Shown here: positions 1 through 6,364 of the stretch, one piece after another
Layout: the number at the start of each line of letters is the position of its first letter
Position numbering within the stretch: position 1 is the first letter of the stretch
Assembly: GCA_900768805.1 (NCBI GenBank)
Contig: CAAGEF010000281.1
Span: 1 to 8,759 of the forward strand
Origin: Clostridia bacterium
GTDB taxonomy: Bacteria > Bacillota > Clostridia > TANB77 > CAG-508
Direction of reading: 5' to 3'
Length of the DNA stretch: 8,759 bases
Translations under genes and position numbers: made by a program
The notes under the pieces: model-generated
Seen by the model: only the letters and a program-made list of their open reading frames with translations
Told to the model about the DNA's origin: nothing
Database searches by the model: none

Positions 1-246
1 GCTGCTTCTATTGGTGATAGTTTTATGCAAGGTAGAAAAAATGCTAAAATGTCACTTAAAAAATCAGCTAGAAGTGTTGTATTAACAGGAGTCAAAGGTA
101 TGGCTGTTACATTAGGAAAGGCTACAGAAGTTGCTGAAAAAGTTCATAACGGCTTAGAAAATAGATCTCAAACATTAAATCAAATATTACAAACTTCAGA
201 AAATAAAGAACAAAAAGAAACTCCTCAAGTTGAAGAAGGAAGATAA
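1..246 (+). CDS. 3' end of unrecognised small Lys/Glu-rich protein (5'-truncated)
   Basis: The frame is open from base 1 to a TAA at 244-246, giving 81 codons of a C-terminus. The start lies left of the window; the internal ATG at 25 has no ribosome binding site in front of it and is probably not the start. The visible part begins AASIGDSFMQGRKNAK, then has a mildly hydrophobic helical stretch (around SVVLTGVKGMAVTLGKA). It ends in a polar tail rich in Glu, Gln and Lys (ENKEQKETPQVEEGR) that looks disordered. No catalytic motif or clear membrane segment is visible, and I do not recognise the family. It is not the C-terminus of HemW (formerly HemN), which precedes hrcA in Bacillus. An intrinsic terminator follows ten bases later, so it belongs to a different transcription unit from hrcA. 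The reading frame is well supported; the function is unknown. Confidence 0.7.
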   Translation, partial: AASIGDSFMQGRKNAKMSLKKSARSVVLTGVKGMAVTLGKATEVAEKVHNGLENRSQTLNQILQTSENKEQKETPQVEEGR

Positions 247-255
247 AAATTATAG

Positions 256-290
256 AAACAGTTTTAAATATTTTTTAAAACTGTTTTTTT
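256..290 (+). terminator. Rho-independent terminator after the truncated upstream gene
   Basis: A perfect 13-bp inverted repeat, AAACAGTTTTAAA (256-268) and TTTAAAACTGTTT (274-286), encloses a 5-nt loop and runs into a tract of seven T (284-290). It lies ten bases after the stop at 246 and just before the hrcA promoter. It therefore separates the upstream gene from the heat-shock operon. Confidence 0.88.
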
Positions 291-304
291 ATTTATAAAA
301 ATAC

Positions 305-333
305 TTGACAATTTATAAAATAAGTTATAATAT
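305..333 (+). promoter_or_regulatory. Sigma-A-type promoter of the hrcA operon
   Basis: A perfect -35 hexamer TTGACA is at 305-310. Two overlapping -10 candidates follow: TAATAT at 328-333 with the ideal 17-nt spacer, and a perfect TATAAT at 326-331 with a short 15-nt spacer. Either places the transcription start near 338-342, inside the CIRCE operator. Repressor bound there would block initiation, as expected for a class I (HrcA-controlled) heat-shock promoter read by the housekeeping sigma factor. The exact -10 and start site are inferred. Confidence 0.82.
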
Positions 334-334
334 A

Positions 335-361
335 TTAGCAGTCAAATAACAAGTTTGCTAA
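335..361 (+). promoter_or_regulatory. CIRCE operator (HrcA binding site), degenerate
   Basis: The left arm is TTAGCAGTC (335-343), the spacer is exactly 9 nt (344-352), and the right arm is GTTTGCTAA (353-361). The CIRCE consensus is TTAGCACTC-N9-GAGTGCTAA. The left arm matches 8 of 9 and the right arm 7 of 9. The outer TTAGCA/TGCTAA pair is perfect and the deviations are all at the inner ends of the arms. The site lies between the -10 and the hrcA Shine-Dalgarno (AAGGAG, 364-369), so it would be part of the operator DNA and also of the 5' leader. It implies that HrcA represses its own operon. No second copy is seen before grpE, dnaK or dnaJ. Confidence 0.88.
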
Positions 362-376
362 AAAAGGAGCAAAGTC

Positions 377-1402
377 ATGGAGTTAGATGATAGAAAAAAG
401 AAAATATTACAAGCAATAGTAGAAGAATATATAGAAACAGCAGAGCCAGTTAGTTCTGGAAACCTTGTAAAAAAATCTGATATAAATTGTAGTAGTGCTA
501 CAATTAGAAATGAAATGGCAGAATTAGAAAAAATAGGTTTTCTAGATAAACCACACACATCAGCAGGAAGAGTTCCATCACAAAGTGGATATAGATACTA
601 CGTTGATGAACTTTTAAGAGATGATGAACTTAGTAGAGCTGAAATGGAATTTATAAAATCTCGTCTAGAAACAAAAGTGAATAATCTAGAAGAACTTACA
701 AGAATTGCTACAACAACATTATCAGAAATAACACATTATACTACAATTGCAATTGGACCTGATGTAAACAAACACACAATATGTGATATAAAATTTGTTT
801 TATTAGGAAATAGAATGCTAATGGCAATAATATTAACAGATTCTGGAATAGTTAGAGAATCAATAATAAAATTTGATGAAGATATCGAACAAGAGCAAAT
901 TGATGATTTAACATATATATTTAGAAGCAAATTAGTTGGAAAGCCTTTAGAAAAATTGGAAGGTCCAATAGAAGATTTTATTATTGCAGAAATGAAAACT
1001 GGAATAAATATAATAAAGAAAATAATCACAGAAATAAATAAAATTTTAGAAGAATCTAAAAAATTATATCTAGAAGGAACTAATAAAGTTGTTGATATGC
1101 CTGAGTTCAAAAAAGTAGATGTAGCAAAAGAGTTTTTAAATGTATTAGATGCAAAAGAACTTGTTGCAGATATATTAAATACAGGTATAGCTAAAGATAT
1201 AAATGTTTATATAGGAGAAGAATCAGAACATGAAGAACTTAAGAATTTCAGTATAGTAACATTTAATCATTTATTAGAAGGAAAAGATATAGGAACAATA
1301 GGAATTATAGGTCCTACAAGAATGGATTATTCAAAAGTAATTTCTGTTATGAAATATATAAGCAAAAAGATTAATGATGATTATAAAAAAGGCAAATTTT
1401 AA
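377..1402 (+). CDS. hrcA: Heat-inducible transcription repressor HrcA
   Basis: HrcA is the dimeric repressor that binds CIRCE operators and controls the dnaK and groE operons; in other Firmicutes the GroEL/ES chaperonin keeps it active. The 341-aa length is normal. The N-terminal winged helix-turn-helix (about 1-77) is clear: MELDDRKKKILQAIVEEYI, then the recognition region SSATIRNEMAELEKIG (39-54). The family hallmark HTSAGRVPSQSGYRYYVD follows at 60-77. The rest is the dimerisation/GAF-like effector region, including the C-terminal segment IGTIGIIGPTRMDYSKVI typical of the family. The ATG at 377 is set by AAGGAG (364-369) seven bases upstream. It is first in the operon, directly behind a CIRCE site, so it should be autoregulated. 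grpE starts 18 bases after its stop. Confidence 0.97.
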   Translation: MELDDRKKKILQAIVEEYIETAEPVSSGNLVKKSDINCSSATIRNEMAELEKIGFLDKPHTSAGRVPSQSGYRYYVDELLRDDELSRAEMEFIKSRLETKVNNLEELTRIATTTLSEITHYTTIAIGPDVNKHTICDIKFVLLGNRMLMAIILTDSGIVRESIIKFDEDIEQEQIDDLTYIFRSKLVGKPLEKLEGPIEDFIIAEMKTGINIIKKIITEINKILEESKKLYLEGTNKVVDMPEFKKVDVAKEFLNVLDAKELVADILNTGIAKDINVYIGEESEHEELKNFSIVTFNHLLEGKDIGTIGIIGPTRMDYSKVISVMKYISKKINDDYKKGKF

Positions 1403-1420
1403 AAAGAGAGGTTTAATCAA

Positions 1421-1921
1421 ATGGAAAATGAAGAAGTAAATAAAGAGGTTGAAGAAAAAGTTGAAACTACAACAGAGAATGTAGAAAACAATGTAGATGT
1501 AAAATCTGAATATGATGAATTAAATGATAGATATAAAAGACTTTTTGCAGAATTTGAAAATTACAAAAAAAGAAGTCAAAAAGAAAGAGAAAATCTATAT
1601 GGAGTTATAACTGGTGATGTTGTAAGTTCAATTTTACCAGTTATGGATAATTTAGAAAAAGCAGCAGAAGCAAAAACAGAAGATACAAATTATCAAGATG
1701 GAGTAAAAATGGTTGTAAAACAATTATCTGATGTTTTAGATAAATTTGGAATGCAAGCAATAGAAGCAATTGGCGAAAAATTTGATCCAGAGCTTCATGA
1801 AGCTGTTAGTCATATAGAAGATCCTAGTAAAGGAGAACAAGAGATTGTTCAAGAATATAGAAAAGGCTACAAAATTGGAAATAAAGTAATTAGACATTCT
1901 ATGGTAATAGTAGCTAACTAA
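1421..1921 (+). CDS. grpE: GrpE, nucleotide exchange factor of DnaK
   Basis: GrpE is a cytoplasmic homodimer that releases ADP from DnaK and so resets the chaperone cycle; it is also thought to act as a thermosensor. The 166-aa protein starts with a very acidic, low-complexity segment (about residues 1-27, rich in Glu and Val). A long helix for the dimeric coiled coil follows (about 28-75, with DRYKRLFAEFENYKKRSQKE). The C-terminal beta domain that contacts DnaK carries the family signature GEKFDPELHEAV (118-129) and closes with YRKGYKIGNKVIRHSMVIVAN, very close to the family pattern. The length is slightly short, mainly through a short N-terminus. The start has an AGAGAGG Shine-Dalgarno at 1405-1411. 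It is co-transcribed between hrcA and dnaK. Confidence 0.97.
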   Translation: MENEEVNKEVEEKVETTTENVENNVDVKSEYDELNDRYKRLFAEFENYKKRSQKERENLYGVITGDVVSSILPVMDNLEKAAEAKTEDTNYQDGVKMVVKQLSDVLDKFGMQAIEAIGEKFDPELHEAVSHIEDPSKGEQEIVQEYRKGYKIGNKVIRHSMVIVAN

Positions 1922-1982
1922 TTTTAGTTTTTAATTTTAATATATAAATAACAAAAGAAAACAAAATATAAGTTTAACATTT

Positions 1983-1989
1983 AAGGAGG
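1983..1989 (+). promoter_or_regulatory. Strong Shine-Dalgarno of dnaK in a 77-nt AT-rich intercistronic leader
   Basis: AAGGAGG at 1983-1989, followed by T, is a near-perfect anti-16S match, nine bases before the dnaK ATG (1999). It is stronger than the grpE site (AGAGAGG), consistent with the higher DnaK output needed relative to GrpE. The rest of the gap (1922-1982) is almost pure A/T. I see neither a CIRCE repeat nor a convincing promoter pair there, so dnaK most likely depends on the hrcA promoter. Confidence 0.75.
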
Positions 1990-1998
1990 TTTTTTAAA

Positions 1999-3858
1999 AT
2001 GGGAAAAATTATAGGTATTGATTTAGGAACAACAAATTCATGTGTTGCTGTTATGGAAGGAGGAGAGCCGGTTGTAATACCAAATGCAGAAGGAAATAGA
2101 ACAACTCCATCTGTAGTTGCTTTCTCTAAAAATGGAGAAAGATTAGTAGGACAAATAGCTAAACGTCAAGCAGTAACAAACCCAGAAAATACTGTTATAT
2201 CAATAAAAAGAAAAATGGGAACAAGTGAAAAAGTAAATATAGAGGGTGATGAATTTTCACCACAAGAAATTTCTGCAATGATACTTCAAAAATTAAAAGC
2301 AGATGCTGAAAATTATTTAGGAACTAAAGTTACACAAGCAGTTATAACTGTTCCTGCATATTTTAGTGATAGCCAAAGACAAGCAACAAAAGATGCTGGA
2401 AAAATTGCTGGTTTAGAGGTATTAAGAATTATAAATGAGCCTACAGCTGCAGCTTTAGCTTTTGGAATGGATAAGGAAGATCAAGATCAAAAAATAATGA
2501 TATATGATTTAGGTGGAGGAACATTTGATGTTTCTATATTAGATATTGGTGATGGAGTATTTGAAGTTTTATCTACAAATGGAAATACACATTTAGGTGG
2601 AGATGATTTCGATCAAAAAATCATAGATTATCTTGTTAGCGAATTCAAAAAAACAAATGGAATTGATTTATCTTCTGACAAAATGGCTATGCAAAGATTA
2701 AAAGAAGCTGCTGAAAAAGCAAAAATAGAATTATCAGGAGTTCAACAAACAAATATAAATTTACCATTTATTACAGCTGATAGTACAGGACCAAAACATT
2801 TAGATGTTACATTAACAAGATCTAAATTTGAAGAATTAATTCATGATTTAGTAGAAGCTACAGCAATTCCTGTTAATCAAGCATTAAAAGATGCTGGAAT
2901 TTCAGCTTCTGATTTACACAAAATATTATTAGTTGGTGGTTCTACAAGAGTTCCAGCTGTTCAAGAAGTTGTTAAAAGAATTACAGGAAAAGAACCAGAT
3001 AAAGGAATAAATCCAGATGAATGTGTTGCTATAGGTGCTGCAATTCAAGGTGGTGTATTATCAGGAGATGTTAAAGATTTAGTATTATTAGATGTAACAC
3101 CATTATCACTTGGAATTGAAACTTACGGTGGTGTATTTACAAAATTAATTGAAAGAAATACAACAATTCCTACAAAAAAATCACAAATATTCTCTACAGC
3201 AGGTGATGGTCAAACAGCTGTTGAAGTTCATGTATTACAAGGTGAAAGAGAAATGGCTGCAGATAACAAAACACTAGGAAGATTCCAATTAACAGGAATT
3301 CCTGCTGCACCAAGAGGAGTACCACAAATTGAGGTTACTTTTGATATTGACGCAAATGGTATAGTACATGTATCTGCTAAAGATCAAGCTACTGGAAATG
3401 AACAAAAAGTTTCAATAACAGCTAGTACAAATCTTTCAGAAGATGATATAAATCAAGCAATTAAAGATGCTGAATTACATGCTCAAGAAGATAAAAAGAG
3501 AAAAGAAGAAATTGAAGTTAAAAATAATGCTGAAAGCTTAAAATATAGCAGTAGATCAACTTTAGAAAAATTAGGAGATAAAGTTAGCCCAGAAGAAAAA
3601 GCTAAAGTTGAAACTGAAATTGAAAATGTTGAAAAAGCATTAGAAACAAATAATACAGAAAAAATTAAAGAAGCATCTGAAAGCTTAGAAAAAGCATTTT
3701 ATGCATTATCAGAAAAATTATATGGTCAAACAGGAGCAAATCCTTCAGATTTTGCAAATGCAGCAGGAGCTACTGAAGCAGGAAATGAAGAAGCAAAAGA
3801 AGGAACAGTATATGATGCAGAATATAAAGTAGAAGATGATGACAAGAAAGATGAATAA
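1999..3858 (+). CDS. dnaK: Molecular chaperone DnaK (Hsp70)
   Basis: DnaK is the ATP-driven Hsp70 chaperone that binds exposed hydrophobic peptide segments, with DnaJ and GrpE as cochaperones. The 619 residues are of normal Firmicutes length. The ATPase domain (1-359) has phosphate motif 1 (IGIDLGTTNS, 5-14), NEPTAAALAFG (146-156), phosphate motif 2 (IYDLGGGTFDVS, 168-179) and the adenosine motif VGGSTRVP (312-319). The interdomain linker DLVLLD is at 360-365. The substrate-binding beta domain follows (about 366-480, starting VTPLSLGIET), then the helical lid (about 485-580) and an acidic tail ending EDDDKKDE. Between IKRKMG and FSPQEISAM the segment is short, lacking the roughly 24-residue insertion of Gram-negative DnaK; this supports a Firmicutes origin. 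A GC-rich hairpin follows the stop. Confidence 0.98.
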   Translation: MGKIIGIDLGTTNSCVAVMEGGEPVVIPNAEGNRTTPSVVAFSKNGERLVGQIAKRQAVTNPENTVISIKRKMGTSEKVNIEGDEFSPQEISAMILQKLKADAENYLGTKVTQAVITVPAYFSDSQRQATKDAGKIAGLEVLRIINEPTAAALAFGMDKEDQDQKIMIYDLGGGTFDVSILDIGDGVFEVLSTNGNTHLGGDDFDQKIIDYLVSEFKKTNGIDLSSDKMAMQRLKEAAEKAKIELSGVQQTNINLPFITADSTGPKHLDVTLTRSKFEELIHDLVEATAIPVNQALKDAGISASDLHKILLVGGSTRVPAVQEVVKRITGKEPDKGINPDECVAIGAAIQGGVLSGDVKDLVLLDVTPLSLGIETYGGVFTKLIERNTTIPTKKSQIFSTAGDGQTAVEVHVLQGEREMAADNKTLGRFQLTGIPAAPRGVPQIEVTFDIDANGIVHVSAKDQATGNEQKVSITASTNLSEDDINQAIKDAELHAQEDKKRKEEIEVKNNAESLKYSSRSTLEKLGDKVSPEEKAKVETEIENVEKALETNNTEKIKEASESLEKAFYALSEKLYGQTGANPSDFANAAGATEAGNEEAKEGTVYDAEYKVEDDDKKDE

Positions 3859-3880
3859 TCTATAAAATAAGTTATTTTTA

Positions 3881-3904
3881 GGGCGGATAAAATAATATCC
3901 GCCC
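3881..3904 (+). other. GC-rich intercistronic hairpin between dnaK and dnaJ
   Basis: GGGCGGATA (3881-3889) and TATCCGCCC (3896-3904) form a perfect 9-bp stem with six G-C pairs and an AAATAA loop. It is striking in such AT-rich DNA. It lies 22 bases after the dnaK stop and 32 bases before the dnaJ start. No T-tract follows (the next bases are AGAAATACTA), so it is not a standard intrinsic terminator. The likeliest role, by analogy with other polycistronic messages, is a 3' stabilising structure or processing boundary that keeps dnaK mRNA more abundant than dnaJ mRNA. A partial attenuator is the alternative. The structure is seen in the sequence; the role is inferred. Confidence 0.75.
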
Positions 3905-3936
3905 AGAAATACTATTATGAAAATAAGGAGGAAAAT

Positions 3937-5076
3937 ATGGCACAGAAAAGAGACTATTACGAAGTTTTAGGTGTCGATAAAAATGCAACTGATGATGAAT
4001 TAAAAAGAGCATATAGAAAACTTGCAAAAAAATATCATCCAGATGCAAATCAAGATAATAAAGAAGAAGCAGAAAAGAAATTCAAAGAAGTTAATGAAGC
4101 ATATGAAACATTATCAGATAAACAAAAAAGACAAATGTATGATCAATTTGGATTTGATGGACCTCAGTTTGGTGGTCAAGGTGGCTCTGGCGGATTTTAT
4201 TCTTCTTATAGTGGTTTTGATGGTTTTTCTGATTTTGGAGATTTAGGTGATATATTTTCATCGTTTTTTGGTGGAGGAGCTAGTAGAAGCAGAAATTCAA
4301 ATGCACCAAGAAAAGGTGCTGATTTAAAACTAAATGTAGAAATATCTTTTGAAGAAGCATATTCAGGTATCGAAAAAGAAATAACAATAAATCGAAATGA
4401 AAAATGTAAATCTTGTAATGGTACTGGTGCAAAATCAGGAACATCTCCAGAAACATGTCCTACTTGTAATGGCTCTGGAAGAATACGTCAAGCTGTATCT
4501 ACTCCTTTTGGTCAAATGTCTACACAAAAAACATGCTCTACATGTGGTGGAACAGGAAAAATAATAAAAGAGCACTGTGCTGAGTGTAAAGGAAAAGGTA
4601 CTATTAGAAAATCGGCAAGAATAAAAGTTAAAATTCCAGAGGGAATTGATGAAGGCCAAACAATAGTGTTAAAAGGTGAAGGAGAACCTGGCTCTAATGG
4701 TGGACCAAATGGTGATTTGTATATAGTAATACATATAAAGAAACACAGCATTTATACAAGAAAAGCCGAACATGTTATGTGTGAAATTCCAATAACATTT
4801 ACAGGAGCTACTTTAGGAACTGAAATTGAAGTTCCTATGGTGGATGGAAGTAAAGAAAAATACAAGATTCCAGAAGGAACTGCTACAGGAACAAAATTTG
4901 TTATAAAAAATAAAGGTTTTAAAGCAATAAATGGAACTTGGAGAGGTGATTTTGTATTTACTGTTGTTGTTCAAGTTCCTAAGAAAATAACAGCTGAGCA
5001 AAGAAAGTTATTAGTAGAACTTGCTAAAACAATGAATGAACAACCACCTATAAAAAAACGTGGAATTTTTGGATAA
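3937..5076 (+). CDS. dnaJ: Chaperone protein DnaJ (type I Hsp40)
   Basis: DnaJ delivers unfolded substrates to DnaK and stimulates its ATPase through the J domain. The 379 residues contain all parts of a type I Hsp40. The J domain (about 5-70) has the essential HPD at 34-36. A Gly/Phe-rich linker (about 72-118) is rich in GGF, SGF and DFGD repeats. The zinc-binding region has four CxxCxGxG modules with cysteine pairs at 157/160, 174/177, 200/203 and 214/217, giving two complete zinc sites. The C-terminal substrate-binding beta domains (about 225-355) include KIPEGIDEGQ and GDLYIVIHIKKH. No key residue is missing. The start is fixed by AAGGAGG (3925-3931), five bases before the ATG. It is the last gene of the operon, followed directly by a terminator. 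Confidence 0.98.
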   Translation: MAQKRDYYEVLGVDKNATDDELKRAYRKLAKKYHPDANQDNKEEAEKKFKEVNEAYETLSDKQKRQMYDQFGFDGPQFGGQGGSGGFYSSYSGFDGFSDFGDLGDIFSSFFGGGASRSRNSNAPRKGADLKLNVEISFEEAYSGIEKEITINRNEKCKSCNGTGAKSGTSPETCPTCNGSGRIRQAVSTPFGQMSTQKTCSTCGGTGKIIKEHCAECKGKGTIRKSARIKVKIPEGIDEGQTIVLKGEGEPGSNGGPNGDLYIVIHIKKHSIYTRKAEHVMCEIPITFTGATLGTEIEVPMVDGSKEKYKIPEGTATGTKFVIKNKGFKAINGTWRGDFVFTVVVQVPKKITAEQRKLLVELAKTMNEQPPIKKRGIFG

Positions 5077-5110
5077 AAAAATGTGTCAACATTATGTTGG
5101 CACATTTTTT
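5076..5110 (+). terminator. Rho-independent terminator ending the hrcA-grpE-dnaK-dnaJ operon
   Basis: ATGTGTCAAC (5081-5090) pairs with GTTGGCACAT (5096-5105) around a 5-nt ATTAT loop, with one G-U pair. The flanking A-run (5076-5080) pairs with the T-run (5106-5110), extending the stem to about 15 bp. The T-tract 5105-5110 serves as the release signal, and the A-run makes it potentially bidirectional. It overlaps the last base of the dnaJ stop codon, so no further gene belongs to this operon unless there is readthrough. Confidence 0.9.
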
Positions 5111-5134
5111 ATATAATAATTTGGTATATATGTC

Positions 5135-5163
5135 TTTTAATTTGATAATATTTAGTATATAAT
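5135..5163 (+). promoter_or_regulatory. Possible promoter for the downstream membrane-protein/recD2 unit
   Basis: A perfect -10 hexamer TATAAT lies at 5158-5163, 31 bases before the ATG at 5194. The only -35 candidate at 17-nt spacing is the poor TTTTAA (5135-5140). A second possible pair is TTGGTA (5121-5126) with GATAAT (5144-5149), also at 17 nt. The terminator just upstream makes a promoter in this 83-base gap necessary, but the exact site is uncertain in such AT-rich sequence. Confidence 0.45.
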
Positions 5164-5193
5164 ACAAATAAATTTAATAGAAAAGAGGCTATC

Positions 5194-5739
5194 ATGAGTA
5201 AAAATATTATTTTAAAATATGATAAGGATATTGCATTAGAAACAGGTGCTTTATCTAGTAAATTATATGTATTTATGTTATCATTTGCAGCTTTAATTGT
5301 TTTGATTTCTAGTGCTGTATTTGAATTTATATGTTATAGAAATGGTTTTTCAAATCTTGTAATTTCCAAATATACCTCAATAATTGTATATATGAGCCTA
5401 TTGATAGGGATAGTTTGGATGTTTGGTATACCAATATGGTATCCTGCTTATATTGCAGAAAGAGTTGTATTTGTAAAAAAAGATGATAAATTATATAGGA
5501 TAAAAAATAAAAAAGATAATATTTTTGATAGAGAAAAATATATAGAGAATAAAGAATTTTTGAATAAAGTTATTGAAAACATAACAGAGGATAATCAAAA
5601 TGTTATAATTGAAGAATTCAAAAATTATAATATAATAAAAAAAACAAAAAAATATATGTTGGTTGAAGTAAAAACAAAAAATGAAAAATATAAAAAAATA
5701 AAAATATATAATGTATATGATAATTTTGATAATTTATAA
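5194..5739 (+). CDS. Unknown protein with two membrane segments and a Lys-rich C-terminal domain
   Basis: The 181-aa product is not one I recognise. Two hydrophobic segments, about 25-46 (YVFMLSFAALIVLISS...) and 62-84 (SIIVYMSLLIGIVWMFGIPIW), should span the membrane. The short loop between them carries RNGFSN. The remaining roughly 95 residues are hydrophilic and very rich in Lys, Asn and Ile. By the positive-inside rule both ends should face the cytoplasm. The alternating pattern of the C-terminal part (YMLVEVKTKNEKYKKIKIYNV) suggests beta strands, so a small sensor-like or binding domain is possible but unproven. There is no signal peptide and no catalytic motif. The start is supported by AAGAGG (5183-5188), five bases before the ATG. 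It is the first gene after the dnaJ terminator and reads towards recD2. The gene call is firm; the function is unknown. Confidence 0.8.
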   Translation: MSKNIILKYDKDIALETGALSSKLYVFMLSFAALIVLISSAVFEFICYRNGFSNLVISKYTSIIVYMSLLIGIVWMFGIPIWYPAYIAERVVFVKKDDKLYRIKNKKDNIFDREKYIENKEFLNKVIENITEDNQNVIIEEFKNYNIIKKTKKYMLVEVKTKNEKYKKIKIYNVYDNFDNL

Positions 5740-5745
5740 AACTAA

Positions 5746-5800
5746 GTAGTTGCAGGCTATTTAATATGAATTTGTGCCAAGCTAAGCAACGGAATGGATG
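5746..5800 (+). other. Relatively GC-rich intercistronic segment with pairing potential
   Basis: By direct count 22 of 55 bases here are G or C, well above the very AT-rich flanks. GTTGC (5749-5753) can pair with GCAAC (5786-5790), and inside it GGC (5755-5757) with GCC (5776-5778). This would make a two-part stem-loop in front of the next gene. It matches no riboswitch class I can recall. If the next gene began at the ATG at 5766, most of this would be coding, but the peptide it would give (NLCQAKQRNGCS) does not look like a natural N-terminus. A structured leader RNA or a remnant of inserted DNA are both possible. Confidence 0.35.
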
Positions 5801-5804
5801 TAGT

Positions 5805-6356
5805 ATGAAAGATAAGAGAAAAGTTATATTTATTTTAATTTGTTTGATAATCACAATAATTTTTGAAGCATTTATGTTTAAAAATGCAAAAAAAGAAGAT
5901 GAAACATATAAAAATAATATAAAAACTAAATTAGCACCAATTGCTTTGGAACTTGAAGCTAGAGGATTTGAAAATAAAAATGAAGAGAATATTTTAGAAA
6001 ACGGAATTTTAGAATATGAAAGAAATGAAAATTCTTCAGATTATGGATATTTAAAAATTTCATATGATTTAAATAGTAAAATTTCAGATATATCAATAGA
6101 ATTAGAATATTCTAATGAAAATTATTCAGATGATATTTTCTCAGATGTATATTATATATTCAATTTAGTTGGTTTAGATTTATATGAAGAAGAATATACT
6201 AATGCTTTAAATATTCTATTAAATGATTCTGAAAATAAAAAGCTTGATGAAAAAATTGCTAAAAGTGAAATTTGTATAAATAATCGAATTTATACAATAA
6301 CTTTAAAAAAGATAAGAAATAACAATGAAGAAAAAATTCAATTTTGCTTAGAATAA
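5805..6356 (+). CDS. Unknown protein with N-terminal membrane anchor and acidic outer domain
   Basis: I chose the ATG at 5805 (183 aa). From there the protein starts MKDKRKVIFILICLIITIIF: a short basic N-terminus followed by one hydrophobic segment (about 7-25), the usual layout of a signal anchor. An in-frame ATG at 5766 would add 13 polar residues (MNLCQAKQRNGCS) that fit poorly. Neither start has a strong Shine-Dalgarno. The rest is acidic and Asn/Glu-rich, with predicted mixed helix and strand (YGYLKISYDLNSKISDISIELEY, 85-107 approx.), and is probably outside the membrane. There is no lipobox or catalytic motif, and I do not recognise the family. The stop lies 12 bases before the recD2 ATG, so the two genes are almost certainly co-transcribed. 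The reading frame is sound; the exact start and the function are uncertain. Confidence 0.75.
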   Translation: MKDKRKVIFILICLIITIIFEAFMFKNAKKEDETYKNNIKTKLAPIALELEARGFENKNEENILENGILEYERNENSSDYGYLKISYDLNSKISDISIELEYSNENYSDDIFSDVYYIFNLVGLDLYEEEYTNALNILLNDSENKKLDEKIAKSEICINNRIYTITLKKIRNNNEEKIQFCLE

Positions 6357-6358
6357 TT

Positions 6359-6364
6359 GGAGAG
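6359..6364 (+). promoter_or_regulatory. Ribosome binding site that sets the recD2 start
   Basis: GGAGAG at 6359-6364 begins two bases after the upstream TAA (6354-6356) and lies four bases before the ATG at 6369. The in-frame TTG at 6357-6359 overlaps this site, so it would have to be translated from within its own Shine-Dalgarno region. It is therefore not a credible start. The position right behind a stop codon suggests translational coupling. Confidence 0.7.

Noticed and set aside
358..558. Open frame on the minus strand, 66 codons, across the start of hrcA
   Set aside because: It is antisense to the conserved HrcA DNA-binding domain, has no ribosome binding site, and is an expected by-product of AT-rich coding sequence. 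The same holds for the minus-strand frames at 736-1110, 4435-4659, 4512-4751, 4813-5001, 5618-5854 and 6259-6483.
1916..1929. AACTA/TAGTT hairpin at the end of grpE followed by T-rich sequence
   Set aside because: The stem is only 5 bp with two A-T-rich ends and no solid T-run, too weak for a terminator; dnaK must be read through from upstream because no promoter is evident in the gap.
3881..3904. Hairpin after dnaK as an intrinsic terminator
   Set aside because: No T-run follows the stem, and dnaJ has no visible promoter of its own, so full termination here would leave dnaJ silent.
4022..4246. Plus-strand open frame of 74 codons inside dnaJ
   Set aside because: It lies entirely within the J domain and Gly/Phe region in another frame; its product is a low-complexity Lys/Met/Ile string without family character.
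5766..5804. Longer start (ATG 5766) for the second unknown gene
   Set aside because: It would place 13 polar residues, including two Cys, before a standard basic-plus-hydrophobic anchor, and it covers the GC-rich segment with pairing potential. It cannot be excluded because neither start has a good Shine-Dalgarno.
5794..5808. Tiny frame ATG-GAT-GTA-GTA-TGA whose stop overlaps the ATG at 5805
   Set aside because: Four codons with no clear ribosome binding site; ATGA overlaps of this kind arise easily by chance. Kept only as a possible element of coupling.
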